A stretch of DNA of 64,000 nucleotides from Phymatolithon calcareum (taxonomy: Eukaryota; Rhodophyta; Florideophyceae; Hapalidiales). A model generated the notes under the pieces. It made no database searches. It was not told where the DNA came from and was given only the letters and a program-made list of their open reading frames with translations. How positions within the stretch are numbered: position 1 is the stretch's first letter; every line of letters starts with the position of its first letter. This document shows, in pieces, positions 19,986-33,338 of this stretch. The DNA is taken from NCBI GenBank assembly GCA_977006965.1, contig OZ345360.1, forward strand, positions 1,178,001 through 1,242,000. The letters are read 5' to 3'. A program made the translations under genes and the position numbers.

Positions 19986-22172
19986 ATGGCAATGGGCGAG
20001 AACCGTCCTACTCCGCAGAAGCCGAATATTCGATCGCCAAATTTCTTGTCCCCGAAATTTGACAAGCAAGCGAGAGATTTTGTTCAGCTCATGTTTATTC
20101 ACTTTGTTGGATATGAATGCTTTATCGCGGATTTTTCCAGCAATTCAAATTTCATCAGCAAGCTTCCAGGTCAACCCACTGACTTTGAAAGAGAACTTCA
20201 TCAACACAGGGAGCTTCGTTACGCAGATAATCAGCGATCGTTGTCCGTGTCGGACTACGACTCCGTTTGGAATCTGGTTTCCGATTTTCTTCATGCGGGA
20301 TGCACATCGATTGCGCGTCAGATGAATGCAACCTCTCGTGAAGGCGGACCGAAAGTAAAAACGACGGAATTGAAATCGAATGCCGGCGAACTCACGTGCA
20401 AGTGGAGAGTGTGTCTACTTCGCAATCTGAAGAAGGAAGATGCTCCTCCTCTCTTATCAGACAATTTGTTTGGTTTCGGCCATGCTGTGGATTGGATCTT
20501 GTGTCGGTTCCGAATCAAGGAAACTCTTCCATTTAGAGTCCGCTCCCTACTTTCCACATTCATATCGCAAAATATATCACTTGCGCATGAGTTCTTCTCT
20601 CCTGAAGCACGGCCTTCGCAGTCTGCCCCCAGTCCACCGCATGTATCAGCAAGTGCTTTCCAGACTCGTGTTCCTTGGGAGACAAGAGTTCTTTCGATGA
20701 CATATGCGAGTCTGGAACATCCAGATTACAAATTGGAACATGTGAACACTGACAAGATGCGTGTACAAGTACTTTGGGTACTTCTGGAAGACATTCACAC
20801 CGACATTCGCGATAGGGAAAGTGCTGTGGAAAACTACCGGGAATTAGAATGGATCGGTGGTTTCGTGGAAGGTAACGAGAAATGTTTCGCGAAGGGTTGC
20901 TTGAAGGCCATCATTAACGTCGATGAGCCTCACTCTCAGGTTGAGATGAGCATGCAGTACCTTTGCCAAGTCGTTGCTGGAACCCGAAGCGGACCAGAAA
21001 TAAGCTCGTATTTCACAGCAATATGTTGTACGCGAGAGTATTCGTCTGTGGTATTTCTTGTTTCAAGTTTCGCCAGAGACCATGAATGGCTTCAGAATCG
21101 CCGCGCGATTTTTTTCAGTCCTGTTCTATCGTTGACTACATTTGCGCGGGAGTATGAAGCTCGGCAGAACTTTTATCGCGTACCGGAATCAAGTGGCATG
21201 CTTATTTTCGCGGATGAGTTTTCTAATGAATCCAAAGACGGACTCGGTCATTCTTCTGAAAACTATCTCTCCGAAACGAAACAAGTTTGCGACTTGTACG
21301 GATTGAACAAGAATCAGCGAAAGACAGTTAGGTTTTTGGAGAGCTCAATGCAAGAAGCTCGAAGGAGTCGTCTGGAATTGTTTCCGTCCACGGTCCTCCA
21401 GGAACAGGGAAATCCTCGACAATTGAAGCCCTTTTATGCTTCATAATGCGCCGCAAGTCTTCGCAGTTCGAACCCGTGCATTCGTTTGCGCTCCTACTAA
21501 TGCAGCTGTTGACCACCTTATCACTCGAGGACTTCAACGGGATTTGAAAGGACTCGAGCGGCAACCCATTCTCGTTCGTATCGGAACTAATTTTTCAAAT
21601 AATGCGCATAAGAACTTGTCTCTTGAGTACCTTGCTTCAAGGAAGTTGGGTGCTTCTTCCGGTGGACGGCCGTCGTTGGCTGCACAGGAGGAAATTCTCA
21701 AGGAGGCCACCATCATTATTGGCACAAACCCAAGCTATAGCTCCAGGAGGATACTGGACATATTACCTTCATGTTCACATCTCATCTCGGACGAGGCAGT
21801 ATCATGCACCAAGTCTTCCGGAGTCATTCCCATTGAAGCCGCATCAATGAAAGCGACAATTGGCTTCACACTTGCCTTGGTTGGAGATCCGTACCAGCTT
21901 CTAAATGTTGTCAAATCTTTACATCCAACTGGAACGAAAATCATCGAGGAGTCAATACTCGAACAAGTGCTTAGACAGCAAAGTGCATGCATGAGGAAAG
22001 TATTTCTTAATGTGCAATACCGTATGAATCCAAGAATATCAAGAGTTGTGACTCGATGTTTCTACAGTGGCAGTCTTTCAGATAATCCAGGACTCTACGA
22101 GCACCGTGCTGCGCCATACCACAGTCATCCAAGTAAGAAATACGCCCCGATCGCGTTCCACAATGTTAGCAG
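19986..22172 (+). pseudogene. UPF1/SEN1-like SF1 helicase, frameshifted and truncated (copy 1)
   Basis: Remains of a superfamily 1B RNA/DNA helicase. From ATG 19986 one frame runs to a Q-motif region (YGLNKNQRKTVRFL). The Walker A box GPPGTGKSST is encoded at about 21392-21421 in a second frame. From about 21460 a third frame carries VCAPTNAAVDHL (motif Ia), HLISDEA (motif II), FTLALVGDPYQL (motif III) and VQYRMNPRISRVV with FYSGSL (motif IV region). Motifs V and VI are missing because the reading runs into the 10-bp satellite after FHNVSR. Two frameshifts within 130 bp separate otherwise good motifs, so this is a pseudogene unless the frame changes are sequencing errors. Closest known style: UPF1, SEN1, ZNFX1-type helicases. 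Confidence 0.82.
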
Positions 22173-25100
22173 ATGAAAATGAATGAAAATGAATGAAAAT
22201 GAATGAAAATGAATGAAAATGAATGAAAATGAATGAAAATGAATGAAAATGAATGAAAATGAATGAAAATGAATGAAAATGAATGAAAATGAATGAAAAT
22301 GAATGAAAATGAATGAAAATGAATGAAAATGAATGAAAATGAATGAAAATGAATGAAAATGAATGAAAATGAATGAAAATGAATGAAAATGAATGAAAAT
22401 GAATGAAAATGAATGAAAATGAATGAAAATGAATGAAAATGAATGAAAATGAATGAAAATGAATGAAAATGAATGAAAATGAATGAAAATGAATGAAAAT
22501 GAATGAAAATGAATGAAAATGAATGAAAATGAATGAAAATGAATGAAAATGAATGAAAATGAATGAAAATGAATGAAAATGAATGAAAATGAATGAAAAT
22601 GAATGAAAATGAATGAAAATGAATGAAAATGAATGAAAATGAATGAAAATGAATGAAAATGAATGAAAATGAATGAAAATGAATGAAAATGAATGAAAAT
22701 GAATGAAAATGAATGAAAATGAATGAAAATGAATGAAAATGAATGAAAATGAATGAAAATGAATGAAAATGAATGAAAATGAATGAAAATGAATGAAAAT
22801 GAATGAAAATGAATGAAAATGAATGAAAATGAATGAAAATGAATGAAAATGAATGAAAATGAATGAAAATGAATGAAAATGAATGAAAATGAATGAAAAT
22901 GAATGAAAATGAATGAAAATGAATGAAAATGAATGAAAATGAATGAAAATGAATGAAAATGAATGAAAATGAATGAAAATGAATGAAAATGAATGAAAAT
23001 GAATGAAAATGAATGAAAATGAATGAAAATGAATGAAAATGAATGAAAATGAATGAAAATGAATGAAAATGAATGAAAATGAATGAAAATGAATGAAAAT
23101 GAATGAAAATGAATGAAAATGAATGAAAATGAATGAAAATGAATGAAAATGAATGAAAATGAATGAAAATGAATGAAAATGAATGAAAATGAATGAAAAT
23201 GAATGAAAATGAATGAAAATGAATGAAAATGAATGAAAATGAATGAAAATGAATGAAAATGAATGAAAATGAATGAAAATGAATGAAAATGAATGAAAAT
23301 GAATGAAAATGAATGAAAATGAATGAAAATGAATGAAAATGAATGAAAATGAATGAAAATGAATGAAAATGAATGAAAATGAATGAAAATGAATGAAAAT
23401 GAATGAAAATGAATGAAAATGAATGAAAATGAATGAAAATGAATGAAAATGAATGAAAATGAATGAAAATGAATGAAAATGAATGAAAATGAATGAAAAT
23501 GAATGAAAATGAATGAAAATGAATGAAAATGAATGAAAATGAATGAAAATGAATGAAAATGAATGAAAATGAATGAAAATGAATGAAAATGAATGAAAAT
23601 GAATGAAAATGAATGAAAATGAATGAAAATGAATGAAAATGAATGAAAATGAATGAAAATGAATGAAAATGAATGAAAATGAATGAAAATGAATGAAAAT
23701 GAATGAAAATGAATGAAAATGAATGAAAATGAATGAAAATGAATGAAAATGAATGAAAATGAATGAAAATGAATGAAAATGAATGAAAATGAATGAAAAT
23801 GAATGAAAATGAATGAAAATGAATGAAAATGAATGAAAATGAATGAAAATGAATGAAAATGAATGAAAATGAATGAAAATGAATGAAAATGAATGAAAAT
23901 GAATGAAAATGAATGAAAATGAATGAAAATGAATGAAAATGAATGAAAATGAATGAAAATGAATGAAAATGAATGAAAATGAATGAAAATGAATGAAAAT
24001 GAATGAAAATGAATGAAAATGAATGAAAATGAATGAAAATGAATGAAAATGAATGAAAATGAATGAAAATGAATGAAAATGAATGAAAATGAATGAAAAT
24101 GAATGAAAATGAATGAAAATGAATGAAAATGAATGAAAATGAATGAAAATGAATGAAAATGAATGAAAATGAATGAAAATGAATGAAAATGAATGAAAAT
24201 GAATGAAAATGAATGAAAATGAATGAAAATGAATGAAAATGAATGAAAATGAATGAAAATGAATGAAAATGAATGAAAATGAATGAAAATGAATGAAAAT
24301 GAATGAAAATGAATGAAAATGAATGAAAATGAATGAAAATGAATGAAAATGAATGAAAATGAATGAAAATGAATGAAAATGAATGAAAATGAATGAAAAT
24401 GAATGAAAATGAATGAAAATGAATGAAAATGAATGAAAATGAATGAAAATGAATGAAAATGAATGAAAATGAATGAAAATGAATGAAAATGAATGAAAAT
24501 GAATGAAAATGAATGAAAATGAATGAAAATGAATGAAAATGAATGAAAATGAATGAAAATGAATGAAAATGAATGAAAATGAATGAAAATGAATGAAAAT
24601 GAATGAAAATGAATGAAAATGAATGAAAATGAATGAAAATGAATGAAAATGAATGAAAATGAATGAAAATGAATGAAAATGAATGAAAATGAATGAAAAT
24701 GAATGAAAATGAATGAAAATGAATGAAAATGAATGAAAATGAATGAAAATGAATGAAAATGAATGAAAATGAATGAAAATGAATGAAAATGAATGAAAAT
24801 GAATGAAAATGAATGAAAATGAATGAAAATGAATGAAAATGAATGAAAATGAATGAAAATGAATGAAAATGAATGAAAATGAATGAAAATGAATGAAAAT
24901 GAATGAAAATGAATGAAAATGAATGAAAATGAATGAAAATGAATGAAAATGAATGAAAATGAATGAAAATGAATGAAAATGAATGAAAATGAATGAAAAT
25001 GAATGAAAATGAATGAAAATGAATGAAAATGAATGAAAATGAATGAAAATGAATGAAAATGAATGAAAATGAATGAAAATGAATGAAAATGAATGAAAAT

Positions 25101-25495
25101 GAATGAAAATGAATGAAAATGAATGAAAATGAATGAAAATGAATGAAAATGAATGAAAATGAATGAAAATGAATGAAAATGAATGAAAATGAATGAAAAT
25201 GAATGAAAATGAATGAAAATGAATGAAAATGAATGAAAATGAATGAAAATGAATGAAAATGAATGAAAATGAATGAAAATGAATGAAAATGAATGAAAAT
25301 GAATGAAAATGAATGAAAATGAATGAAAATGAATGAAAATGAATGAAAATGAATGAAAATGAATGAAAATGAATGAAAATGAATGAAAATGAATGAAAAT
25401 GAATGAAAATGAATGAAAATGAATGAAAATGAATGAAAATGAATGAAAATGAATGAAAATGAATGAAAATGAATGAAAATGAATGAAAATGAATG
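22173..25495. repeat. Perfect 10-bp satellite, about 332 copies
   Basis: The unit ATGAAAATGA repeats without a visible change for 3,323 bp. The left junction is GTTAGCAG, inside a helicase reading frame; the right junction is GAATGTGTTTC. The complement has no stop codon in any frame, so two 1,100-codon minus-strand ORFs with a repeated FSFIFIHFHS unit appear; these are artefacts of the repeat. Complete uniformity implies recent expansion or homogenisation, or assembly extension of a shorter array. Confidence 0.98.
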
Positions 25496-27839
25496 TGTTT
25501 CAAAACGTCGTTGTGATTTCTGCATCTTCTTGATATGTCTGCTCTGCTTCCAAATTCTGTTCAGTGGCTCTGCAGCCAGATCCTTCTCGTAGGTGCTCGG
25601 CCTCTACAACGGACTCGTGAAATATTGGCTTGTCTTCAGTTGCGTGTCTTCTTCTGTTGTCAGTAATGCGCCTGGAACTGTAGATAATTGTTCTAGACTT
25701 CTCCACCGGGTCTATATCGACCGGACCCGATCGACTAAGGAGCGATGAACCATCAACTTAATCAACTAGCAACCGCAAATTCCTTCTTTGCAGAGCAAGA
25801 CCAATGGAATGGCTCGTAACCGAAACGGCCTTCATTTGGAACGAGGTTTCGTCGCTTAACTCCCATCCGAAAAAAGACTTTCTAGAGCGACTCACGCATA
25901 GGCTCGCCGAGAAGAAGCTCACCGAGGTTCCGCGGTCTTTTCATGCCGTCCGTGCAAGGGTTCAAGCTTTTTGGGCTCTCCGTAGGGCGATTATCGCCGG
26001 TGTTTCTCTGGAATTTGGGCAGACGAGCCATTCTTCAGCGAGAACTCCCACACTGGAAGATACGCCGACGAGTCCGAAAGAAGCTGCTCTCAGCCTGGAA
26101 TTTGTGTGAATCGTGCAACAGAGGGAAACCCGAGTTGTTTCTTCTCCTGCCAACGATTTTGTCGTCCGTGAAGAGAACAACGGATCATCTGAGTCTAACT
26201 ATGCTCTAAATCTAAACTTCAATGACTGTAATATTCAATCTATGAATAATATTATGGATCAGAACTAGTTAGTACTCTCGAAAAGTTTAAATAAAAGTAT
26301 GATTCTTTTGTTTGAAATTGTTTTGTCTCCGACCACCAGGGCCTCATCTTTTTTGTCTGTCTGTTTGTCACCGTCTGCGCCTACTTAAATCCCATTGGAT
26401 AGATGACTCTTCCCGTTCCTGAATAGGAGCATAAAACTGGATGATTCACGTTTCTTTAGTGCTTCGAAATTTAACGATTATCGTACACTCGCAAGGACAA
26501 TAACAACATCTTTCCGAACGAGATGCTGGTGATTAAGAACCTTCTAAACACGTTCTCTGAGCTTGCTATACGTATGTACTCCCAAGACAAGATGTGGATG
26601 GTGCTTTCCTTTGTCAGCTCCACCGTTGTGCACGGCAAATCGAGTCTTGCTGCTGATTATGAGAAGAAGCTTGCTAAGAATGTTCGCGTTACTGAGGTAG
26701 CCCATTCTGTGAGTGAAGAAAACTTGTTTCCAACTCTCCAGGCCGTTCAGATTCGCCGATAGACTTGTATCGCCGAGGGACTCTTCCATAACCCTGCTCG
26801 AATCCCTGTTCTCGCAGTACTTTTCCGGAAGTTCTTGCCCAAGCTCCAAGTTGTTTCCATACCCTCACTCTGGGACTCCCGCTCACTTCCTAGTTTCAAG
26901 TTTATGGCCGAGGCACTTTTTCTGTTGTCCCGAGCTTCTGGACACTCGCAGAGCGTGTCTATCTACAAGGCACTTATATTGTGTGTAGACAACATCTGCA
27001 GAAATATTACGGAGTCAATCGCACAAAAACGGTTATTCCTATCCTGTTTCCGGGTGCGTGAACTGGCCGCGCCCGGAAAATTTAATTTGTTCTCAACACG
27101 ACTGGGCGATCTGGCAGTGGGAAATTTCCCTCTCTGGACGGGGGCTCCAGGGGATGCGTTTTGTTCTCTAAAAGTTGTTTTTTGATTACTTTTATCGCGG
27201 TCAGTTCGCGCACAGTTTTTTCTATCGTACTAAGTTTTTTGTATCGCGACCAGTTCGCGAACAGAAAGATTTCTATTTTTAATTGTTCTTTTCGCGTGAC
27301 GCGCAAACTTTGGTACACAAGTTTCCGTTTACGCAGATATACGTGCTTGATACTTTTAGATGCATCTTGATGCGAGCTTTCCAACAGTACCAGGCGCGCA
27401 GGTTTGCGCGATAGAGAAAACGGTGCGCCAGAACCCGGGCAATGTACCCAAATATAATTAAAAAATAGGAATCTAAATTTATGATAGCAGAGCAGTCGTA
27501 AAAATTGAACTCCAATTTGTCTCGTCTATTTCTGTAGTCCTATTTTTAATTATTTGTGAGCACAACGCCCGACTTCTGGCCAACAACTTCCTGCTAACGC
27601 AGAATTATGCGATTGGTACCGATCTCTTCCAGTATCGGTGTCTATATTGTACCTATTCTTAAGGTCACTTGCTGTACCCTCATTACAAGACTCTTCCAAA
27701 AGTTGCCGATGTACTCGAGTTTATCTGCAACAAGTTCTACATTGCCATTCTCTCGACCTAAGCCAGTTTTTCCACGAAAATCAACTCCGGATCTATAAAT
27801 TACTTGCAAGAAATTCGCTCGCGGCAGAAATGAGCTGGC
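25496..27839. other. Spacer, possibly holding the decayed N-terminal part of helicase copy 2
   Basis: Contains plus-strand ORFs of 101 (25804), 79 (26523) and 116 codons (26835) without recognisable domains. Because helicase copy 2 starts abruptly at its Q motif at 27840, some of these may be remnants of its N-terminal region. I cannot show this from motifs. Confidence 0.3.
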
Positions 27840-28223
27840 TTGAACGCGTTCCAGTTCGAATCGGCAAAGCATGTACTGAATAACATTGGCGATTCGGAAT
27901 CATTCTCATCGTCTGTCATTCTCCAGGGACCTCTAGGAACCAGAGATTCTAGCACGATTCCTCATCTATGCGCCGCATTATTTCACAACAGCAAGTCTGG
28001 TCATGCTGGAATGAGTCAAATCAACTACCTAAACAAATGCCATAGTGTACTCGAAACCAATTTAGGAGCCACGTGTGTGGTCACTATCGCACCGCAAACC
28101 GCAACACCACTTCTCACTACGAGCGTTCGCGGCGCCAACACTCGTCGCGGCAAGTGCCTGCAGTATCAGGCCACGTCCACCCCTCCGGTAGCGGAGCTGG
28201 ACCCGGAGGACTGCCTCGCTGCC
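27840..28223 (+). pseudogene. SF1 helicase copy 2, segment 1 (Q motif to motif Ia)
   Basis: Reads LNAFQFESAKHVL (Q-motif region), then VILQGPLGTRDSST where a Walker A GPPGTGKSST is expected, then CVVTIAPQTAT (motif Ia-like). The essential Lys and a Gly of Walker A are replaced (GTRD), so ATP binding would be lost. The segment stops at the target site of Copia element A; the gene resumes at 33783. Confidence 0.72.
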
Positions 28224-28668
28224 TGTTGGAAGTGTGATTGCTTGGAGCTCGAATCGCAAACACACTTCAATATCAAGGTATGATCTCGGTACACGTGTAC
28301 ACCTGTCAAGTCGAATGTCAAAGTGTCTCAGAACTTTGAATCAAGAAGATTGGCAGTGACACGTGTCAAAGTATGATAAGAGTATGATAATCATACTCCC
28401 CTCACTCAGTAGATGATTCTTGATTTTTTCATGTTACACGTGTCATATGATAGTATGACAAACTTGTTTAGGGTTAGTGTGTCTCCGTCGTCAGTTAGGG
28501 TTTTGATCAAGTCTGGTTGTGTTCTCTGGTCTATATAGTCTTGACCTGAGGTCCGCCAAGTGAATAAACCAAGGAACTCATTCTCACCTAACTCCACTTC
28601 TCCTTCACCAATCTTCACCAACTAAACTTTTCCAATCTCCTAATCTTATCCCTAACCTCCAACAACAG
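28224..28668 (+). repeat. 5' LTR of Copia A
   Basis: Runs TGTTGG...CAACA. It contains ACACGTGT palindromes in U3, a TATA box (CTATATAG, 28531-28538) and AATAAA at 28563-28568, which together mark promoter and polyadenylation signals. Confidence 0.93.
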
Positions 28669-28682
28669 GTTATGGGCCCAGT
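28669..28682 (+). other. Primer-binding site of Copia A (initiator tRNA-Met half)
   Basis: GGTTATGGGCCCAG directly after the LTR is complementary to CTGGGCCCATAACC, the anticodon arm of initiator tRNA-Met. This is the copia-type internal primer site, not the usual 3'-end TGG site. Confidence 0.75.
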
Positions 28683-28764
28683 CAGCGCTTGATCACCACC
28701 GCGCTTCATCATCATCGTCGTCTCCGGGGCTCATCCTTCGCCCCCGATCTTCTCCTGGTTGCGC

Positions 28765-29090
28765 ATCCTTGCTTGATTACCTCTGGTTTTCTCGCAAGGC
28801 CCGCTCCAAGGGACTTGTCTGTCATTGTTCACGAGCTTCCTGTACGGTTCCTTGCTCAATTACCTCTGGTCTTTGAGTGAGGCCCGTTCAGAAAGTGTTA
28901 TAGCGTCTTGCAGTGCGCGTTGCCGGCTGCAGGTTCAGGTGTACCAAAACACCACAAGGGTTTCTGTTGTGTCTCCTTGCTTGATTACCTTCGGTTTTCT
29001 TGTCGGGCCCACCTCAGGATACCACAAAGCGTCTTGCAGTGCGTGTTGCCGACTGCAGGTTCAGGTGTACCAAAACGCCACAAGAGGTAT
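28765..29090 (+). repeat. Leader tandem repeats of Copia A (~126 bp)
   Basis: Imperfect units in the untranslated leader: GCGTCTTGCAGTGCG at 28903 and 29029, and CTTGCTTGATTACC-type words at 28768, 28851 and 28977. The number of units differs among the Copia copies. Confidence 0.75.
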
Positions 29091-29248
29091 ACGGCCATTG
29101 AGCCATCCCCCGATCAAGGACCGGGTCGTTCCGACTCGAAGGAATTTCTTATAAGGGATAGATTGCCTTGATAGTTGACCTTGTGTCGACTCGCAGTGGA
29201 CTCCCCGAACGGATTTTCGACAAGAATAGAAGACCCCCACTCCGCAAA

Positions 29249-32200
29249 ATGGACAACTCCCAGGGAACGCTGAAGGTCGAAAAGTTAAATGAGACCAATT
29301 TCCACGCTTGGAAACAGAAAATTCAGCTAGTACTATCATTCTGCGAACTCGACGAGTTCATAGAGGACGATCCACCGGCACGAGATTCCGAAGATTTCAG
29401 GCTCTGGCGTCGTAATGACAATAAAGCAAAGGCTATCATCGGTCTCTCGCTTTCAGACCAACATCTCGAGCATGTGCAGGATGTCGAAACGGCCAAAGAA
29501 ATGTGGACGTCGATTCTCAATATCTTCGAACGACACACTCTTTTGAACAAACTGGCCGCTAGACGCAAGTTCTACACTGCCACTATGCTCGAGGACGAGA
29601 AAATACTGCCCTATACGAACCGCATTCGCCAACTCGCATCCACCCTCAAGTCAATGGGTGTCGATATTGACGATAAAGAAATGGCCATAGCTGTATTGAA
29701 CGGACTTCCCGAACGCTACGACAGCTTGATAAGTGCACTTGATGCTCTCGGCAATGAAGACGAATCATTCTCACTTGAATTTGTGAAGAGTCGACTACTC
29801 CAGGAAGAGCAACGCATGTCAATGCGTGTCGAAGCATCAACCGTCAAAGCTGAGACTGCTGCACTTTTCACTGCCAGACGCGATGGACAACGAATTCGTG
29901 ACTACTGTGAACATTGTCATCGATCTGGACATAGAAGTGTGAAATGTTGGACCAAGTTTCCACACCTTGCTCCTGAAGGATACAATAATCGGAATGGAAA
30001 GCAAACGAAACCAGCTGCATTCCTGACCGATGAATCGGAACATGTTCGAGTTATGTCCGATTCCGACTTTGTATGCCTGATGGTCAAGGTGCGCGATTCT
30101 GATATTTCCGAGAAGTCAAAGTCATGGATCATTGACTCTGGTAGTACATCGCATATGACTTTCGATCGTTCAATCTTCTGCTCATACACCAAAATGTCTT
30201 CAACCGTCGAAATGGGAACAAAAGCACAGGCCACAATCGCTGGAAAAGGTGATGTCATCATTACGCTTAACGTGAACGGCAAATCGTTAAAACAAAAGCT
30301 CAAGGACGTTATGCACATACCCGACTTCGGATACTCTCTATTGTCTGTCTCAAAAATGGATGAGTACGGATATGGTATAACGTTCAAGAACAGCCGTTGC
30401 TATGTTAAAGCTCATAATGACACGATCGCAACAGGTACTCTACGCAAAAGTCTGTACTCTCTAGACCTTGCAGATGGAAATAAACTTAACGAAGTTTCCT
30501 GTTTCGCGAGCCTACAGCTCTGGCATGAACGACTTGCGCATGTTGACCACACTGGAATTACCGGAATGGTAAACCATGGGGTGGTGAAAGGTGTAAAGAT
30601 TGCTCCCAACTCACAGTCCACACATCCATGTAATGGTTGTCTTGCCGGCAAAGGTCATCGTGCTCCGATTCCAAAGTCCAGTAGTTCTCGGTCCACCGCT
30701 GTTCTCGATCTCGTAGATTCAGACGTTCTTGGTCCTATCGACATTCCGTCCCTTGGAGGATCACAGTACTTCATCACATTCATCGATGATCACTCCAAGT
30801 GGACCACGGTATTCACCATGCGAAAGAAATCGGAGAGCTTTGAGTGTTTTCGGAAGTTTCACAAGTACGCTGAAACCCATACAGGTAGAAAGCTTAAGCA
30901 CTTGAACATACAGGACTTCTCGAAAGCACCAAAGCTCAAAGCAATTAGGACAGACAATGGAGGCGAGTACCTTTCAAACGAGTTCAAGGCATATCTTGCG
31001 GAACACGGCATCCATCAACAGCTCACAGTCGCTTACACCCCACAGCAAAATGGGGTGGCTGAACGCATGAACCGCACACTTCTCAACTTAGTGCGCTCGA
31101 TGCTCCATCACAGAGGCATCGAGAAGAAATTCTGGGCTGAAGCGTTGGCAACTGCTGTGTATGTGCGCAACCGAGTTACGTCACGAGGACTTCCTTCGAA
31201 CACGACCCCCCATCACATATGGATGGGTGCCCCTCCAGATTTGGGACACTTGCGCGTATTTGGCGCCAAGTGTTGGTACGTGATTCCGAAGAAGAAAGTG
31301 AAGAAACTCGACAGTCATACTCGTGAGGCTGTTATACTGGGATACTCGTTGGCATCAAAAGGGTATAAGCTGTGGGATGCGGACTTGCGGAAAGTGATTG
31401 TGTCAAGGAACGTGACGTTCAATGAATCGGAATTCGGATTCGATGAGACCGAAACCAATGTATCACTTGAAACTCCTGAAATCGAACTGAGTGATGGTAC
31501 GGTTGAAGGTAAGGTCATTTCGGATGTAGATGATAAGAGCATCGAGAAGGACATTGACGAAGGTGAGCAAGCAGATGGTGGAGAACAACCTATATCTCCA
31601 TCTGGTTCTGACGAAACATCTCCGATGATCGCCAAACCCATTCTGCGTAGGTCAGCTCGGGTCTCAAAACCACCCACTGACTTCTGGAACGCTCCCTCGC
31701 ATACTGCTATGCTGGCCTTCGAGTCCGTCAACCTTGCATTTGAAACCGGTTTGTCTTCTCATCAAGTGCCTCAGACCTTCAAGGAAGCGACTTCAGTTAA
31801 AAATGTCGACTTCTGGTCTCCGGGCATTGAGAATGAACACTCGTCACTAACCCGCAACAACACTTGGAAGTTGGTCACTCGCAAGCCTGACATGAATGTT
31901 CTACCGTGCAATTATGTCTTCAAGGTCAAGGATACAGGCCCTAAAGTCCGCATTGTTGCGAAAGGGTTCCGACAGGTGCATGGGGTGGACTACGGTGAAA
32001 CGTATGCCCCAGTCGTAAAGTTCACCTCGATTCGTATCCTACTTGCAACCGTTGCTGTCCATGATTTGGAACTATACCAAATGGATGTTGTTACGGCTTT
32101 CTTGCATGGTGACCTTGACGAAGACATCTACATGGAGGTTCCGTCTGGATTTCGTGATCCCAAGCGTCCTGACCTTGTTTGCAAGCTCTTGAAGGCACTA

Positions 32201-33317
32201 TACGGCCTGAAGCAAGCACCGCGACAGTGACATGCCAAAATCGACAAGTTCCTCATCGACGAGCTCGGCTTCTCAAGTAGTCCCAATGATCCTTGTCTTT
32301 ATGTCCGGCATAAGTCAAGCAGCATCATGATCATCGCGCTATATGTGGATGACTTGCTGATTGCCGGAAACGATACTTCTGCTATTTCGTGGATCAAGGG
32401 GGAGCTGAACAAGCGATTCGAGATGAAGGACCTTGGAGAAGCTAGTGTTTGTCTTGGACTTGAAATTCGCCGAGATCGCGCACTTCGAACTCTTCACCTC
32501 TCGCAGTCGGTCTACGCTCAGTCAGTCTTGGAACGTTTCGGCATGGAGAACTCGAAACCAGCACCAACCCCTATGGAGTCAAGCAACAAGAACACCGGAC
32601 CCGAAGAAGTCGACATCACCCAGCTCGTCGATGAACAAGTTCCATACCGACCAGCCATCGGAAGTCTCATGTACTTGATGGTTGGTACACGCCCAGGCAT
32701 CTCGGACTCGGTCGGAAAGCTGTCTTCGTTCTGCGAAAAGCCTCTGAAACGTCACTGGATGGGCGTGAAGCGTGTTCTGCGATACATTTCGGGTAGTCGA
32801 GATCACGGAATTTTGTTCGGTGGAAGTGGGAGTTTGGTTCCAATCGGTTACACGGATGCGGATTGGGCGGGATGTGTTGAGACAAGACGGTCCACGAGTG
32901 GCTATGTGTTCCTTCTTGCACGGGGGAGCCATAAGCTGGCGTTCAAAGAAGCAAACCATCGTCGCCACTTCAACATGCGAAGCGGAATACATCGCTTCGT
33001 GTACCGCCGCCAAGGAATCTGTCTGGTTGTCAAGACTCATTGCCGATGTTCAAGGTCTCGAGAAGCCATCCGCCATGACTCTGTACACTGACAGTCAAAG
33101 TGCGATCGCGATCGGGCGAAACGCGGCCATCACTCAGAGGAACAAGCATATAGACATCCAATATCACTATGTTCGTGATGTGGTTGCCATGGGCAAGATA
33201 TCTATCACGTATTGCAGTACTGAGTTGATGATTGCGGATGCACTCACCAAGCCACTCGATCGTGTCAAGACAGCCAAGTTCGCACATGACATGGGTATAT
33301 GCGCGAGGAAGTCGTAG
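29249..33317 (+). pseudogene. Gag-pol polyprotein of Copia A
   Basis: Starts at ATG 29249 (MDNSQGTLKV). In order: gag with a CCHC zinc knuckle (CEHCHRSGHRSVKC); aspartic protease (WIIDSGSTSHMT); integrase with the HHCC finger (LWHERLAHVDH, CNGCLAGKGH) and a DDE core including IRTDNGGEYL; reverse transcriptase with YVDD; and RNase H (GYTDADW, CEAEY, YTDSQSA). This protease-integrase-RT-RNase H order defines Ty1/copia. A TGA at 32228-32230 replaces the Trp codon of RQW in RT. One extra G in the run at 32922-32926 shifts the frame in RNase H. All other motifs are intact. Confidence 0.92.
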
Positions 33318-33338
33318 TGTTCCTCGATCAAGGGGGAG

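Noticed and set aside
21330-21470. Introns explaining the frame changes in helicase copy 1
   Set aside because: The coding blocks in the three frames abut or overlap, leaving no room for an intron; small indels explain the data.
22173-25495. Telomeric or CRISPR array
   Set aside because: The unit is AT-rich, not G-rich like telomeres, is internal to the contig, and has no spacers.
22078-25525. Two minus-strand ORFs of more than 1,100 codons with a repeated FSFIFIHFHS unit
   Set aside because: They are produced by the 10-bp satellite, whose complement has no stop codon in any frame. Only short non-repeat tails flank them and nothing supports translation.
31315-31731. Conserved antisense ORFs inside the Copia pol genes
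   Set aside because: They recur in each element only because pol is duplicated; no motif, and their frames track pol codon bias.
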